From: Tetmemena sp. SeJ-2015
Taxonomy: Eukaryota > Ciliophora > Spirotrichea > Sporadotrichida > Oxytrichidae
Assembly: GCA_027382625.1 (NCBI GenBank)
Contig: JAJKFJ010022821.1
Coordinates: 1 to 64,000 of the forward strand
DNA: 64,000 nt
Reading direction: 5' to 3'
In this document: positions 9,806 to 22,200 of the stretch, one piece after another
Position numbering within the stretch: position 1 is the first letter of the stretch
Layout of the letters: each line of letters begins with the position of its first letter
Notes under the pieces: generated by a model
The model's input: only the letters and a program-made list of their open reading frames with translations
What the model was told of the DNA's origin: nothing
Database searches by the model: none
Position numbers and translations under genes: made by a program

Positions 9806-12274
9806 GAATAAATGTGATTATTTAATTTCAAATTTTAAATTAACAAAAATAAATAAAAAATGAAATTTATAAATATTTGTCTTATGAGTGCTAAAAAAGA
9901 GAGGAGTAAAAGGAATTTGAAGTGTCTTATTTTCTTTATTGATAAAAGTAGCAAGCGATTTAAAATGAGAAACAAAATCATTAATAAGTATATTCATTTT
10001 AGCTTTTAAATAATAATAGAGGAATAAGCAGCTGCTTTATCAGAAAGAAAAAAAATCCGCTAAGTTATTATCACATTAAATATATTCAGATGAATTATAT
10101 ATAAGGTGTCTACAGCTATTCTGTTACAAGGGATAAACTGAAAACAATACCAATATCTTTTTTTAATATTTAAAAATAACTATTTTCTTTTATCACTAAC
10201 TTGGAGCAAATGAAATTAATATAAAGCAAATCCAATCTACTCTTTGTTTTTGTAAACGCTAAAAATTTATTATATTTTTGACTTTATCAATAATTTTGTT
10301 CTATTTAAATTTAGATAGCTATTCAGAAAATTTTCTTAATTATAATTTACCCAAATTTAAGCCAAAAGCTTATTTTATAATTGAAATCAGATATCTTGAT
10401 TAAGGAACTTTACTTAATACTCTGAGTTTGATAGTAACTAATGATGATTGAATTTAATGTAAATTTATATTTTTGATTGCATGAATCCTATTCTTCCTAC
10501 ATTTTAAGTTCCGCCTTAATGGGTTCAATACTAAAAATATAATCACAATAATCATTAAGTGTAAATTCTTAAAAAATATTATTCTTAAATAATTTAATGT
10601 ATCAATTTTTTATAAAGTTATAATGAATAATGAGCAATTTGAAAACCACTTTATTAATAAACATTATAAATCTAAAACAGTTTCTAAAATGATTTTATAA
10701 TTATATTTTAAAAAATTAAAAAGTTTAAAGGTTTATTTTTCAAATTCATAATATCTAAAAATTTAAATTCCCCCAAACCTTTCGTTTTTTTTTTTGAAGG
10801 TAGCACCTCTTGAGCTAGAAAAAGATGTGGCGCGCGTAAGATTAAGGATATGATATAAATTCTGTTTAAAATTTTGTGGCAAAGAAATTTTTTAGCAACG
10901 GAAAATTTTCTCTTTTTAAAATTGCTAGAATAGATTATCTGAAAGAAAATATTTTATTAATTAAATATAAATAAACTATCACTCTTAAGGTACTTAATCT
11001 TTTATCTTAAATCATAATTCTTTTATCTTTGAATTCTCTTCAATACAATCCTAACAATTTTTCAACTTTAGAATTAAGCTAGTATTTTCAATTTACGCCA
11101 CCTACTTGCTTTAATCAAAGTAAATATTTTATATTAAAATTTTATCAAGACTATTCGATCTCCGTTTTAAACGTTAACTTTTAAAATATTAGTACAATTA
11201 TAATAGCTCAGAATTTAATAAAAAAGAGAATGAATTGAATGGTGTAATAATTATTTAAAATTGACATACTTCAACTGTCACTAATTTATTTGTTTAATAT
11301 CTATTCATCCCCTTAAAATTTTAAGAATTTTTTCCTTCAACTTTTGTCCCGGGAGCGCTCAATACTAAGTTATAGGCTACAAAAGTTAAGTAGAAGCTGA
11401 TGTCCTAAATTAAAATTTAAGCGTGCTTCTGATCTCGCTGCTGAGAGGTGCTATGAAATTTATTAAAGAAGAAACTCAAAATTTATTTTTAGATGGGGCT
11501 ATCGAACAAGCTACAGATCAGGGGGTAAATCTGCGATTTCCCAAATGAACCCCGAAGTTGCAACTCCCCCCATTTATTATTTTTTAAACCAAACCCGATT
11601 TTAATTAAAAATTTTATAAAATTTAAACTTATACAAAAAAAAATTTAAAAACATTTTTCCGGGGTTAAAAAAAAACTGGTTTAAATTTTAAGTTTGCGAA
11701 AAAATAAAAATTAAAAAAGTTTAAGAGCTTTATTCTAATGTTTTTAATTATGCGTTATTTTGAACTAAGTACTAAATAATTTGAGTCAATTTGCGAAACC
11801 AAATTTTTCCCATAAAAATATTTTTCCCCTTTAAAAAAGAAATTTCTGATTTTACTATGTGTAAATTAAATAATTTAAAAAAATTCCCCTTTATATGAAG
11901 GATTTGAAATAAATATTATACACAAATGAAACCCCTTTTAAAAAAAATTTTCTTTCTTGGATCCCCAATTCCCTCTTCTATCTATTTAAAAATTTTAAAA
12001 TTAAAAATTTAACCCCTTAAATTTTTTTTTCCCCTTTTTAAAAAGAAAATCATTTTTTTCTTAAAAAATTTCAAATAACTTTGGAGTAATCAATCAAAAT
12101 TGTATGTCTTCAACTTTCACATATAAAATACTTTAATTACAAATTTAAAAAATAAAATATATAAATTATTTCTAATTGCAAATGACATATCAAAATGAAA
12201 ATAAGAGTATTATTTAATTACTAAATTGATATTCTTAGGGACCTGGAGAGAGCTAGAAGTCTATTAAATTTTCA
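9806..12274. other. AT-rich insert between surface-protein segments
   Basis: Very AT-rich with no recognisable coding sequence except the second copy of the dispersed repeat (11190-11620). From about 11.52 to 12.05 kb there are unusually long mononucleotide runs of C, A and T, including CCCCTTTTAAAA-type strings, compared with the cleaner first repeat copy. Confidence 0.5.
11190..11620 (+). repeat. dispersed germline repeat, copy 2
   Basis: Matches 6640-7110 as described for copy 1, with the internal block in opposite orientation (GAATGGTGTAATAATTATTT...CTTCAACTGTCAC here). An open stretch near 11432-11545 reads ISLLRGAMKFIKEET...DGAIEQATDQGVNL in one frame, better preserved than in copy 1. 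The 3' part shows expanded C and A runs that look like either decay or consensus errors. Confidence 0.6.
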
Positions 12275-12676
12275 ATGAAGCTAATTAATTTAAGCAACTG
12301 CATTAAAACTTATGACTTAAAAGCAATTATCTTTAACAATGGAATTGCTGTCCAGCAAGTGATGCTTTCCATCGCATACTAAGCTGGATTTATTTAAGTA
12401 TAAATATTTAAAATGGTGCCCCTTCATGCGTTAATTAAGCACTCTATAATCCTACAAAAACAGGAGCCAAGGCTTACCTCTTCTTTTATTTTGATGTCAA
12501 TACTAACACCCAAACATTTCAAATCCCAGGTTGCAAGTCAACTGCTCAAAGTAATAAAGTTAAATAATTTTGAATTGGCTCCAATTTGTGAACCAATAAC
12601 ATGCAAAGCAGGAAGAGCTGCAATCTTCAATTTAAAGAATTACGATTTCATTACCATTTCCCCAACTTGCGATTGA
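12275..12676 (+). CDS. uncharacterised 133-residue ORF, possibly part of the surface-protein gene
   Basis: Reading TAA/TAG as Gln gives one open frame of 134 codons from ATG 12275 to TGA 12674-12676. The last 40 residues (ELAPICEPITCKAG.AAIFNL) are Cys-containing and resemble an extracellular module. An alternative frame over 12465-12550 reads GAKAYLFFYFDVNTNTQTF, which also looks coding. The frames may therefore be shifted by an indel or IES. By position it lies between modules of the cadherin-like gene on the same strand and is probably part of it, but no family match is secure. Confidence 0.3.
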
Positions 12677-12982
12677 TGAATATCGAAATCATAAAGAAAT
12701 ATATTAATTTTAGTGAAAACATATTTTTATTTGAGTCGGTATAAATTTGTTGTAAGTAAATTTAAAAATATATATTAAAAAACTATAAATGAAGTTTATC
12801 AATAAATTCTTTTTTAAATAAGGGTTATTTTTAACTTTATATAATTCAATGAAAACTTTCTACTATTATTTTTACTTAATACATGAGATTATAACTTTAT
12901 AAACTGAGTAGGAGAGAATTTATTTTTATAATTCATAGTAGCCTTTTAATTGTGAATAGTTTACAAAATCAATTTTTTCGAA

Positions 12983-15420
12983 GTTACATTCTATTTTAAT
13001 TTCGATCGATATTCTGTAGTGGTCACCAAACCCGAGCAATCTTACTACAGTGCAAACAAATGGTACGTGTTTAGAAATTCGTACTGGGATATATCATTGA
13101 AGTATAATTTCATTAACTTTTACATATTCTTCTATGATGACTCGACTTGTAATATTAAATATACTGGAGGCTCCATTTAAAACGCTGTCTAGTAAATTAA
13201 TGTTTAATTTTTTTATGTGAATAAATTGTCTATAATATTGGAGATCCTCCTATGCTAATTAAGTTCTCTAAATTTTAATACACTGGCTGCCCTGGAGATG
13301 GATTTACTTACAATGCAATTTTGGCTGGAGGAGCTATCGTTCCATATTTTATTTCTTTGGATGGTGATCAAAGAGTGTTTAAAATATGGTGCAGTAGTGG
13401 CATGTTGTGCGCAGGTACTTATCAAATTGAACTTATAAATTTAAATAAAATAAAAATAAACTGGTTGCGACAATTTCTGGATTAGGGCTATCTCATTATT
13501 TTATTAAAATAGACTTTTATATATCTAAGAATCTTGGATTCTAGGTTAAAATTGTAGATCCCCTAGCTAACAAAGTGAACAAAGCTCCCTTCTTTGCAGT
13601 AGCGTTAAAAGATTAGAATGCGTATGCTGATGCATCAACCACTTATCGATTATTAATTTTTTCATTTGATTACCAGAATATAAAGATCCTGAAAAAGATA
13701 AAGTTTCCATAACTGCGAGTGCAGATTCTAATTCACCTTTGCCTACCTTCATTCATTAGCATAGTAAAATAAAAAAAATTCTTCATATCGCTATCGGACA
13801 GAAACTTTAGATTTAATCCTACTATTGCTGATGTCGGAGTCTACTAAATTACAGTTACATTAAGTGACTCAGGTACACCTCTGCCTGCTTCTTAATCCTA
13901 CAAGTTACAAATATATAATTAATATCAATGATTAAAATTAATCAATGAGTTTGAGTTGAAAGTTGAGGAAAATTCTTAAGATGACAGTTTATTTTCAAAT
14001 GGTGTGGCTCCAGGATACTCAGCTATAAATATCTCCGATACAAAAGCTTTTTAATTTGTGCTTTTACTGCGAGAATATAGAGCGTTGACACTAAAGGAAT
14101 ACTAACTCTGACATTCTCATCTTAATATAAGTAAAGTCCTGAGTTGAAGTCAGCACTCAAGGAACCTAATGTAATTATCTATCTCAAGAGGGGAAGGGAT
14201 GGTAAAATGACAGAACTAGATTGGAGTGTATATCAGCTTTTGCCTACCAAAGTTCTTTTCAAATTGTAATTTCCAGACCCATCCTCCATCTCAACTTCAT
14301 AGGCAAAGGATAAAGTAGTATTCAGGTTCTCCAAAAGCTCCATTTTCATTAATCAAGAGAATGGAATATACCTAAATTTCAAAGAGGATTTACTCTCAAT
14401 AATTCCACCCTAATATTCATTAATGCTAATAAAATTGTAAATGCCTTTATATCGAACTAAATTATATCTTTAATCTTAATGTATCAAATTTTATTATACT
14501 CATCGAGTAACTTTCTTGGAGCTATGGCTAGTACAGGACAAGGAGTTTCAGGAGCCACAAATTCAATAATAATGGGAAACATGGCTCTCAATATCATTTT
14601 GTAAGATAGAGAATATTTGTTGGCAATATATTTAGGTCAGCTTCTCTGTAACTTCTGTGGGGCATGATTAACACTCTGCAGCTAATTGTCAATGTTCCAA
14701 TGTTTTCACTAGCCTATCCTCAAAATGTGATGGCTTTCTATCAATTGACTAGCATATAATTTAATCAGCTTTAAATTGCTGTTGGATATAGTTAAATTTG
14801 ACTTGCTACCAAGTGACTGGGTTTAAGATGACGTACTTTAATTTAGCTCTGATGATGTTGAGGATAATTACAACTTTCAAATGATGGATATCTTTTGTTA
14901 TTCTAATCATAATTTATAATTCTCTCATTTTTATAATCAGTTTAAATTTCAGCTTTAACTCTGGAACGCTTCTAGGGCAAAAGCGCAATCAGAAACCTTG
15001 GAAGCATTTTCCTTTACTCTATGGGGATATTTATAGTAATGGGAAGTTCTCTAATTTTGAAATTTATTGGCAGATACTTTTCTCCAAATAGCTTGTAAAA
15101 TCATTGGAGTCTTAATCTAATTTAGTCTGGTGAAATTCGAAAGAAAAATATTAAACTCATCATAAATAATTTGATATTTTAAAATATCAGGCGTTTTGTA
15201 TTTCAATTTCTTGATCAGGTTCATCCTTGAAGGGTATCTTGACTTTTCTTTAACTGCAGTTTATAACCTACAAAAGGTAATATTTGAGTGGATAATCATC
15301 TTTAGCTGTCCTTTGCAACTAATGGAGAAAGCCTCAGTACCATTTCAATTATTAAAATTAATTTTTAATTCTTTTTATTAAGAACTCTTTGCCTTGCGAA
15401 CATAAGCAGTGAAAGCTATT
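12983..15420 (+). CDS. cadherin-like (cadg) surface protein, central part with membrane segments
   Basis: Coding blocks in changing frames are separated by AT-rich inserts. Near 12983 is VTFYFNFDRYSVVVTKPEQ. Near 13275 is YTGCPGDGFTYNAILAGG. Near 13560 is NKAPFFAVALKDQNAYA, followed by YKDPEKDKVSITASADSNS near 13680 and FNPTIADVGVYQITVTLSDSG near 13812. The last three follow the cadg pattern (domain end, N.AP.F...L.D....., DP..D.VS, F.P...D.G.Y.I.V.L.D). From about 14.5 kb hydrophobic segments appear, with LWGMINTLQLIVNVPMFSL near 14655, RNLGSIFLYSMGIFIVMGS near 14990 and VLYFNFLIRFILEGYLDFSL near 15195. These are typical of the C-terminal membrane part of large hypotrich surface proteins. 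Exact exon/MDS borders are unresolved. Confidence 0.65.
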
Positions 15421-16415
15421 TAGAAGGTTATTTATACAATTAAAAGAGCTAAGGGTTAAATTTATAAATCTTTCTTTATAACATCCTAAATCATTCGGTT
15501 TTCAGCTGCATCAGTTTTGAATTAATAATAATATTATTAGGAATTAAGCACCCCTAATCCTGTATGAAATAGATAAATAATAACAATCTCTCAGATTCTC
15601 CAAAAAGATTAATAATCACTAATGATCGCCTTTAAGACTATATTAAAATTGATCTTAAGTTATTTATAAATTCGTGTTATAGATACAGATTAGGATGCCC
15701 AACGTCATATTGTGAAGAGTCTCGCAGAGATCTAGCGCTAATGGTTTTCGTTAAAGATGATCTTGTCACTCTCCGCCTTTCAGAGATGGAGAAGGATCTC
15801 TATACTGGATTGGCTCCATATCCAGACTGCAGCTCAGCTGAGCTCACTGATGTCTATTGAAATCGCGCCGTAGCTTTTCACTGAAGATCGCTCATTGTTT
15901 ATTAGGAAAACTCCTTGCTCCCATTGGTCCTTGACTGACTCAGGCTGGGAAGCGGGAGCAATAAATGTGTAGAGCTAACAACCGGCGGGTAGTAAATCGT
16001 GAGTTTCCCATATTACTTATCACCTTATCGCAGATTCACTACCCTTCATATTACTCCTTCATTAGTTTGGGTCATAAAGGATAGGTAGATGAGGGTGTCT
16101 CAATCGATCCACACAAATGAGACTAAGGACACTCATATCGGATCCATTTATCTTTTAACAACATCACTCTACTCTGAATTAAAAATCTCTAATAACTCTG
16201 CTCTTGCATTCCACTCTTTCTTCACTTTAAGGAGGAACATATTTATATTTTTATTGTAAGAGGCTTTTGTTTGGCGTGAACGCTATATATCTTTTTATTT
16301 AAATCTGATGGAGTACCCAGGCATTCAAGTTTTAGTTTACATCTTCCAATCCTTAATCAACATAATGTACTTAATTAGGAAATATGTATTTGTAAATATT
16401 ATTTAAAATTAAATT
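15421..16415. other. insert of unassigned, less AT-rich DNA inside the surface-protein gene
   Basis: Separates the membrane-domain block ending near 15.4 kb from the C-terminal block starting near 16.4 kb. 15690-16100 is notably GC-richer than the flanks. Both strands have Gln-permissive open stretches (for example LGCPTSYCEESRRDL on plus, and KDQWEQGVFLINNERSSV on minus), but I recognise no family. It may be a large IES, possibly with a nested segment of another gene. Confidence 0.4.
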
Positions 16416-17176
16416 ATGGCGCGGCCATTCGAAGGGAAAAGACTTAATCTTATGGAAATTTTTAATGAAGGTTGCATATTAGGAAACAGTTACTTGCTAT
16501 TCCTGTTTACAGACTTCGTTGACAGTTCTTAAATGAGATAAATAGGAGGGTATTTTATGATTATGTTTACCCTTGGCAACTTTATGATTAAACATGTCCA
16601 TAATAATTATATTAATCTATAATCATCAGACTTTCTCTCCCTAAATTTAAAAGCCAATCTTATCGAAATATAAAAGCCAGATTTTGCAAAAAGAAACTTA
16701 AGAAGGCCTAAAAAAGGTAAGCATATATCAACTTTTGGCCCTAGTAACTTTTATATTTAGTTGACGAAAACAACGAGTGCAGTAGTTTCAGTTAAGTTAG
16801 GAAGAGATTGAGTAAGAGGAGTAAGTTGCCAAGAGGAAGATTAACAAAAGAAAACAGAAACAAAAAATCAAAATGGAGTTTTCATTTATTTAAACTGAGG
16901 GAATTTGTGTAACAAGCCTCTGCTGATTTCAACATGACAAACTACACCTAAGTTGAGTTCAGTTCGCATGGCACTCTCTAAGGCGAAGATAATTCTCATT
17001 ACGCAGAAGATATGTCCCTGGGCGTATTCATTTCCAATGATCTTTTTACTCTCTAGAAATAGGCCATTCAAATAAAAAAAGAAATTGCCCAAAAAGAGAT
17101 CAGCAAATTAGATAATTAGATAGATTAAATGTCCAAAAATAACTATAAATATCCAAATTTTTCATAACATGGCTGA
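16416..17176 (+). CDS. cadherin-like surface protein, C-terminal segment
   Basis: The block starts near RLNLMEIFNEGCILGNSYLL and FTDFVDSSQMRQIGGYF, a signature of the cytoplasmic end of this ciliate surface-protein family: R...MN.......YHL..FTDFV......R...GW. A 44-nt GT...AG intron at 16717-16760 joins RRPKK to VDENNECSS in frame. The basic, Gln-rich tail then runs to TGA at 17174-17176. The same frame stays open after that TGA for another 55 codons to TGA 17343-17345 (see findings). No extracellular repeat is present here, so this must be the 3' end of the gene whose modules lie upstream. Confidence 0.6.
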
Positions 17177-17738
17177 GGGAAAGACGATTAATCTCAATTT
17201 TAAGTCCATAGTGAACTAAAAGTCTTCTCATTCTAAATAAGAAAATAAGCAATCCGATAAAATAGAAAGTAACTAAGATCCCTTTGAAAATCATGAGCTC
17301 AACTGGGATAATTCTTATGTGATTACAGAAAAATATTCATTCTGAATTATAAAAATTCCAAATTAAATTTAAAACTGAAAAAGGATTTAAACATCATTAA
17401 AATAGTAGAAAGACTTCTATTATAAATTTAATTATCATTTTAAATGATTATTTATTATCCTATTTTTGATTGAAGAAGATACAGATAAAATTTAAAGTAG
17501 ATGAACAAAGCTCATTATAAGTTCAAGATGATTGAAGATAAAATATTGACAAGTGATAAACTTGTGACTTTTCTAATATATTTTTTTATTTTCGTTATTT
17601 CTTTTATGTTTTAAAAGGGAGAACTATTTATATATGTGAGAGAGAGAATACTTTTCTAAATGTAAATAAATTGATACGTCTGTTGATACTATTCACAGTT
17701 TCTGTGAAACTATGTCGATATGGGGTTCTGAATGAGCT
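17177..17738. other. convergent intergenic region
   Basis: AT-rich spacer between the 3' ends of the surface-protein gene (+) and the Nudix gene (-). Its first 169 bases continue the upstream frame beyond its TGA. The rest contains no recognisable gene. No terminator or polyadenylation signal could be assigned with confidence. Confidence 0.5.
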
Positions 17739-19006
17739 TCAACAAAAGCTTTGCTCATCTCTATTCTCACCACTCCCTTCTTTGTAGTCCAGATTAAATT
17801 TAATATTCCTTTTATAATATTTTTAGATTCTTCTTCTGTAATATCTCGGATTAACAAGAGGATAGGATTCATTAGTAGAATAATGATCTCCGTACCATAT
17901 TCCCAAGTGTGAGTTCTTACAGATGTGGTACAGGTCGTCGATAGTCTTCTCCTTTCCAAGCTTTTGAAGTTCTGGTGTCTTTTCAATGAGGGCTTAGTTA
18001 TCCCAAACTAGCAAGTTATCCTTTCTCTGTTCATCGCTTAAAATATTTAAAGTATAGCTCATTAGATCAGTTTTGTCAAAAATCTTCTTGATAGTTGATC
18101 TGACCTCATTTTCATCTTCAACGTCGGGCAATTTAATTCATCCCTTCTAATTTAAGATCAAGAAATTGAATTTATAAATGAGAAATAGTGGTTTCTATTG
18201 GTTATATAGTTGAGGTAATTTCTATTCATGTTCTATGCCACTTTTTTCAAAAGTTCGTAAGGACTTTGGCATAAACATTAGATGAGAGAGCAAGACTACT
18301 TGAGGAGGGAAGAGAGGGATCTTGCTCTATTAGTACATTGCTAAAGCTTCATCTGGTGCTAGCCATTTGTATTCGGTAAATTCCTCTTCATTCATCTCAA
18401 TTTATATCAACTAGAAATATCTAAGGATGTTGAATAAATTTTCTGCTAAAGATCTTACTACTAATCCATAAAGTAAAGATAGAACTGAGTATCATTAGCG
18501 GGATACAAGCTGATTGGTGATCCGATTCTTTGAAATCCATAGAGACCTTCGACATTGGGCAAGACTTGGTTTTCACGGCAGAACTCATGGAACTCTGATT
18601 TGTATCTTTTTAGGTAAGATTATAGAGTAGCTTGCTGCATGTTGATCGTGTTTGAAGAGAAGAGAAGATTAGTTTCTTCGAACAGCTCTCTGATAGCACA
18701 GATCCTTTTTTGGAAATCATGGAAACGAGGAGCCCTCACTTGCGAGTGAAAGCCTGGGTTTTAAACTTCCCACTTCTCATCCAGATCTTGCTTCTCTAGC
18801 ATGCAAATAACTAATGTTATATTTATGCCTCCAGGAAATGAATAGAAGTTTCCAAAGGAGATCTTTGAGTTTCTCTTGAGCATAAGGATCTGATAGTTGT
18901 GCTAGGAGGCAAATTTGAAATTGTAGTTGGTCTCTTGGGCTTGACGTATGATGATGACCGATGACGATAAAGGCAGATGCTTGGATGGCATACTTACTTT
19001 GAACAT
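17739..19006 (-). CDS. NUDT19-like Nudix hydrolase
   Basis: Starts MFKVSMPSKHLPLSSS at 19006 and ends at TGA 17739-17741. Residues about 40-120 carry a split Nudix region: GNFYSFPGG, then after an insert AIRELFEET, i.e. the G..FPGG...(insert)...R.L.EE.. arrangement typical of NUDT19/RP2p-type enzymes. Known members hydrolyse CoA derivatives to phosphopantetheine products. A conserved second half, EYKWLAPDEALAMYQQ...PLFPPQ, also fits that family. A 38-nt intron (18421-18458) restores FMDQQYFQLIQIEM. One more frame break near 18145 (NQKG / KLPDVEDENEV) suggests an additional IES or indel. The C-terminus differs from animal proteins. No clear targeting signal is seen. Confidence 0.75.
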
Positions 19007-19296
19007 TTTATCTTATTATTTTATTTAATTTTGAGATCATACTACCTTAATATCTTTTCTAAATCTTAAAACTTAATCTTCAGTCGCCAAATACCTTTCT
19101 TGTTTTTAGCGTGCGTAATTTAAAAGATAGTAAAGTATTCTTAAAATTTTTATGAGAATTAAGAATGAAGAAGATTGAGGAAATTTTTTGATGAGATCGA
19201 TTACTTTAGCATATATTTAAATTTTAAAGTAAATAAACTTAGAGTAAAATTGTGTAAAAAGAAATAAAATTAAAGGATTAATTTGTGCAGATAATA

Positions 19297-22200
19297 ATGG
19301 ATCCTCAACAATTACTACTAGCTCTTTATTTTATTTTCTAGTTTATTAAAATGTAGCTCGTGCTTAAGTGGACGAGTTAAAAAAGCTAGAAGGAGAATTG
19401 ATAAGCTAAGCCCATGAGCAGATGAGGAAGTCATTTACTAAAAACTTTGAAATAGGCAAAAATACTCAGAGAAATAACTCTCAATCCATCCAAGATTATA
19501 AGATACAGAAGGCTACTCCTGAACAAAAATAAAAGCAATAAATTGCAGAAATTGCGAACTTAGACTCAAAATAGATAGATAATGTTGAAATTATATAAAA
19601 GCAGGAATAGAGAGGCATTCAAACAAAAGGAAAGCCTAAATAAGTAAGGAATAGAGTAGAAGAAGAGTAGCAAAAACAAAATATATAGACATTAGATTAA
19701 ATCACCACTAGATAAATGAACAGCGTAGAGTTTAAAAATAGTCCTCGAAGCCCAGTTGAAGATAAAAAAGCAGAATAGCTTGAAAGGTAAGGAAGCAACT
19801 ATTCGCTTTCATTTGAGGCATCTTAAAAAGTAAAAGATCAAATGGATCGAATTAAGTAGCAAATATAGAAAGTACAAGAAAGTGTCAGGAATCAGAGAAA
19901 CTTTAGCTATGTTAAGACTAGTAACTCAAGGCAGTAATTTTCTCAAGGAAGTTAAGTCATCAAAGGATTCGAAGGTGAGGCATCTTAAATTACTGTAAAA
20001 ATGATAATGGCTGCAGAAAGTAATCTCAATTCCAACTTGCATAGTGATTTAGAAAATAACCTATTGAATAATTAAAGTAGAAAAGTATCAAATCCTTTGA
20101 ACTAGATAGAGGAAATAGAGCTTAATCAAGCAACCCACTCTTAACTTTCGTCAAAGTAGATGGTTTCTTAATCTATGGAAATTGATGGCATTAGAATTTA
20201 ATCTTAGCAATATTAGATTGAAAGTTCCTATAATCCCACAAAGAAAATAGAAGGATACAAGCAGAACCAGATACCTCCAAGGACATCTCAGCATGCTTCA
20301 ATATTAAACTCCAAAAGAGAAGAATTCTTTCAGGTTGATAGTAGCGGAAATATCTTAAATCCTGCTACTAATCAAGCTTAGAGTGTCCCTGGTTCTCAGC
20401 ACAATCAAACCTAACCTTCTTAGTTGAATCGGTTTCAACCTTCAGCAATTTACTCTGCTCACTCAGTCTTCAGCAAACATTATAGAGCAAGCAGTTTATA
20501 AACTGGTTTAGATACCTAACTTGTAAAGGAACCAAAAAATATCGTAGAAGATATAAAAGAATCGCACAGAAGATTTGAGATAAATCAGTAGATAAATAGT
20601 TTTCGAGACTTAAATGAGGAAGAGATAACATTAATTGATAATGAAGAATATGAGCATCAAGAGGCAATAGTTTAGAATCAGATAAAGAGCTCAAGGGAAT
20701 CTAAGAGAACTTTAGTAATGCCAAGATTCAGTAGCCATATTCACTAGAGGCAGAGACATCAAAAACTCAGCGATAATCAGCAAAAGCATTCATAATTAAT
20801 TTCCCTTAAATTTTGCAATCTTAACAGAGATTGAGTGCAGAAGATAAAGAAGCTAACAAAAATTTGAGCGGAAGATAAGAGAAAAGAAACTTGAATAAGT
20901 AGAATGATGTATCGTTCGGGGTTATACCAACTCTCAAAGAGGTGGATTCATCTCAGTAGAACTTGCTAATTGGAAAAAGTTTTAGTAGCAGACAGTAATC
21001 TGCTGAGAAGAGAAGATTTCCTTTAAATAGAAACTCTTCTACCTTGCCAGAGTTAGAGGAGCTGAGATAAGAGCAAGATGATATACAATTTGAAGGAGAT
21101 GAGAGACTTTGGAGTCCAGGGTAGGATGGAGATAGAGAGGATAATTCTAGGATTACGGTAATTCAATCCAAGCTGGCAAAGTATGAGAATGAAGAACAAC
21201 CTAATCATCTTAAATTACTGAGTTAATTTATAATGGTGAGGTGGACTAAATGAACCTAAGAGCTTCAAGATATTTAAGAAGAAGAAAGAATAAGCAAATT
21301 CAACCCACTATAGTAAATCCTATAATTAGTGTCGTATTCCTTTATATGAATTTAAGAGTTTACCTGTAGAAAAACCCCAAAAAGAAAAGCCAAGGGTTCC
21401 TGCTTAATAAGAAGCATTCACTCCATAACTTAATGAGAGTAATTATAGCTCTGCAAATAAGAATAAAGTTATAGATCAGAGTTTTACTATAAATGTTGAA
21501 AAATAGGAAGAGTTTAAATCTCCTCAGCCTCATAGAAAATTAAAGCCATTAAGCATTTAGCCCAAACCGACATCTCAGTCCATCTAAGATCACATAAACC
21601 AAGCTGCAATTCTAAATTAATTCACTTTTATAATTCCTCATTTTGATATCAAGAATGTGCAAAAGCAGGATAAAAACTATTTTAATGTGGATCAAAGAAG
21701 AGCTCAACCCGCTCCTCCTTAAAAGTAGAATGATCAAGAAATAGAATAATTTAAACCTTTGTAAATTGATGAATCTGTTGATGAAAAATACAAAAGAGGG
21801 GACTCATTTTTAGCAAGGGCAGATAAAGGTAGAAGAAGAAACAAAGAAGTAAAATAATCAATGAATAACAATTAATTCTATCAATTAAACAATCAAAGAG
21901 TAGAGGAAGAAAATAATTAAATCTAGAATGATAAACTAAGGCATTAAGATTTTTAGTAGAAAATGAATTCCCCTCCTAAGTTTAGAGGATAAGAACTCAT
22001 GTAAAATTAGCAACTGGTACTTAACACGTTTTTGACTCCTATCTTATTCATTTCCAAAGATTATCCCTTCTAGAATCCTCCAAGTGATGATACTCCTGCT
22101 TATCATCATTTATAATAGAAACCATTTAAATAAGCACAAACGACTTAGCCATTTTATAAATCACCGTCCCCCTATCCTACTAACTCTCATCACTAATAAT

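Noticed and set aside
11930..12030. Possible telomere-like CCCCTTTT/AAAA strings
   Set aside because: No tandem C4A4 or G4T4 array; the region shows general homopolymer expansion.
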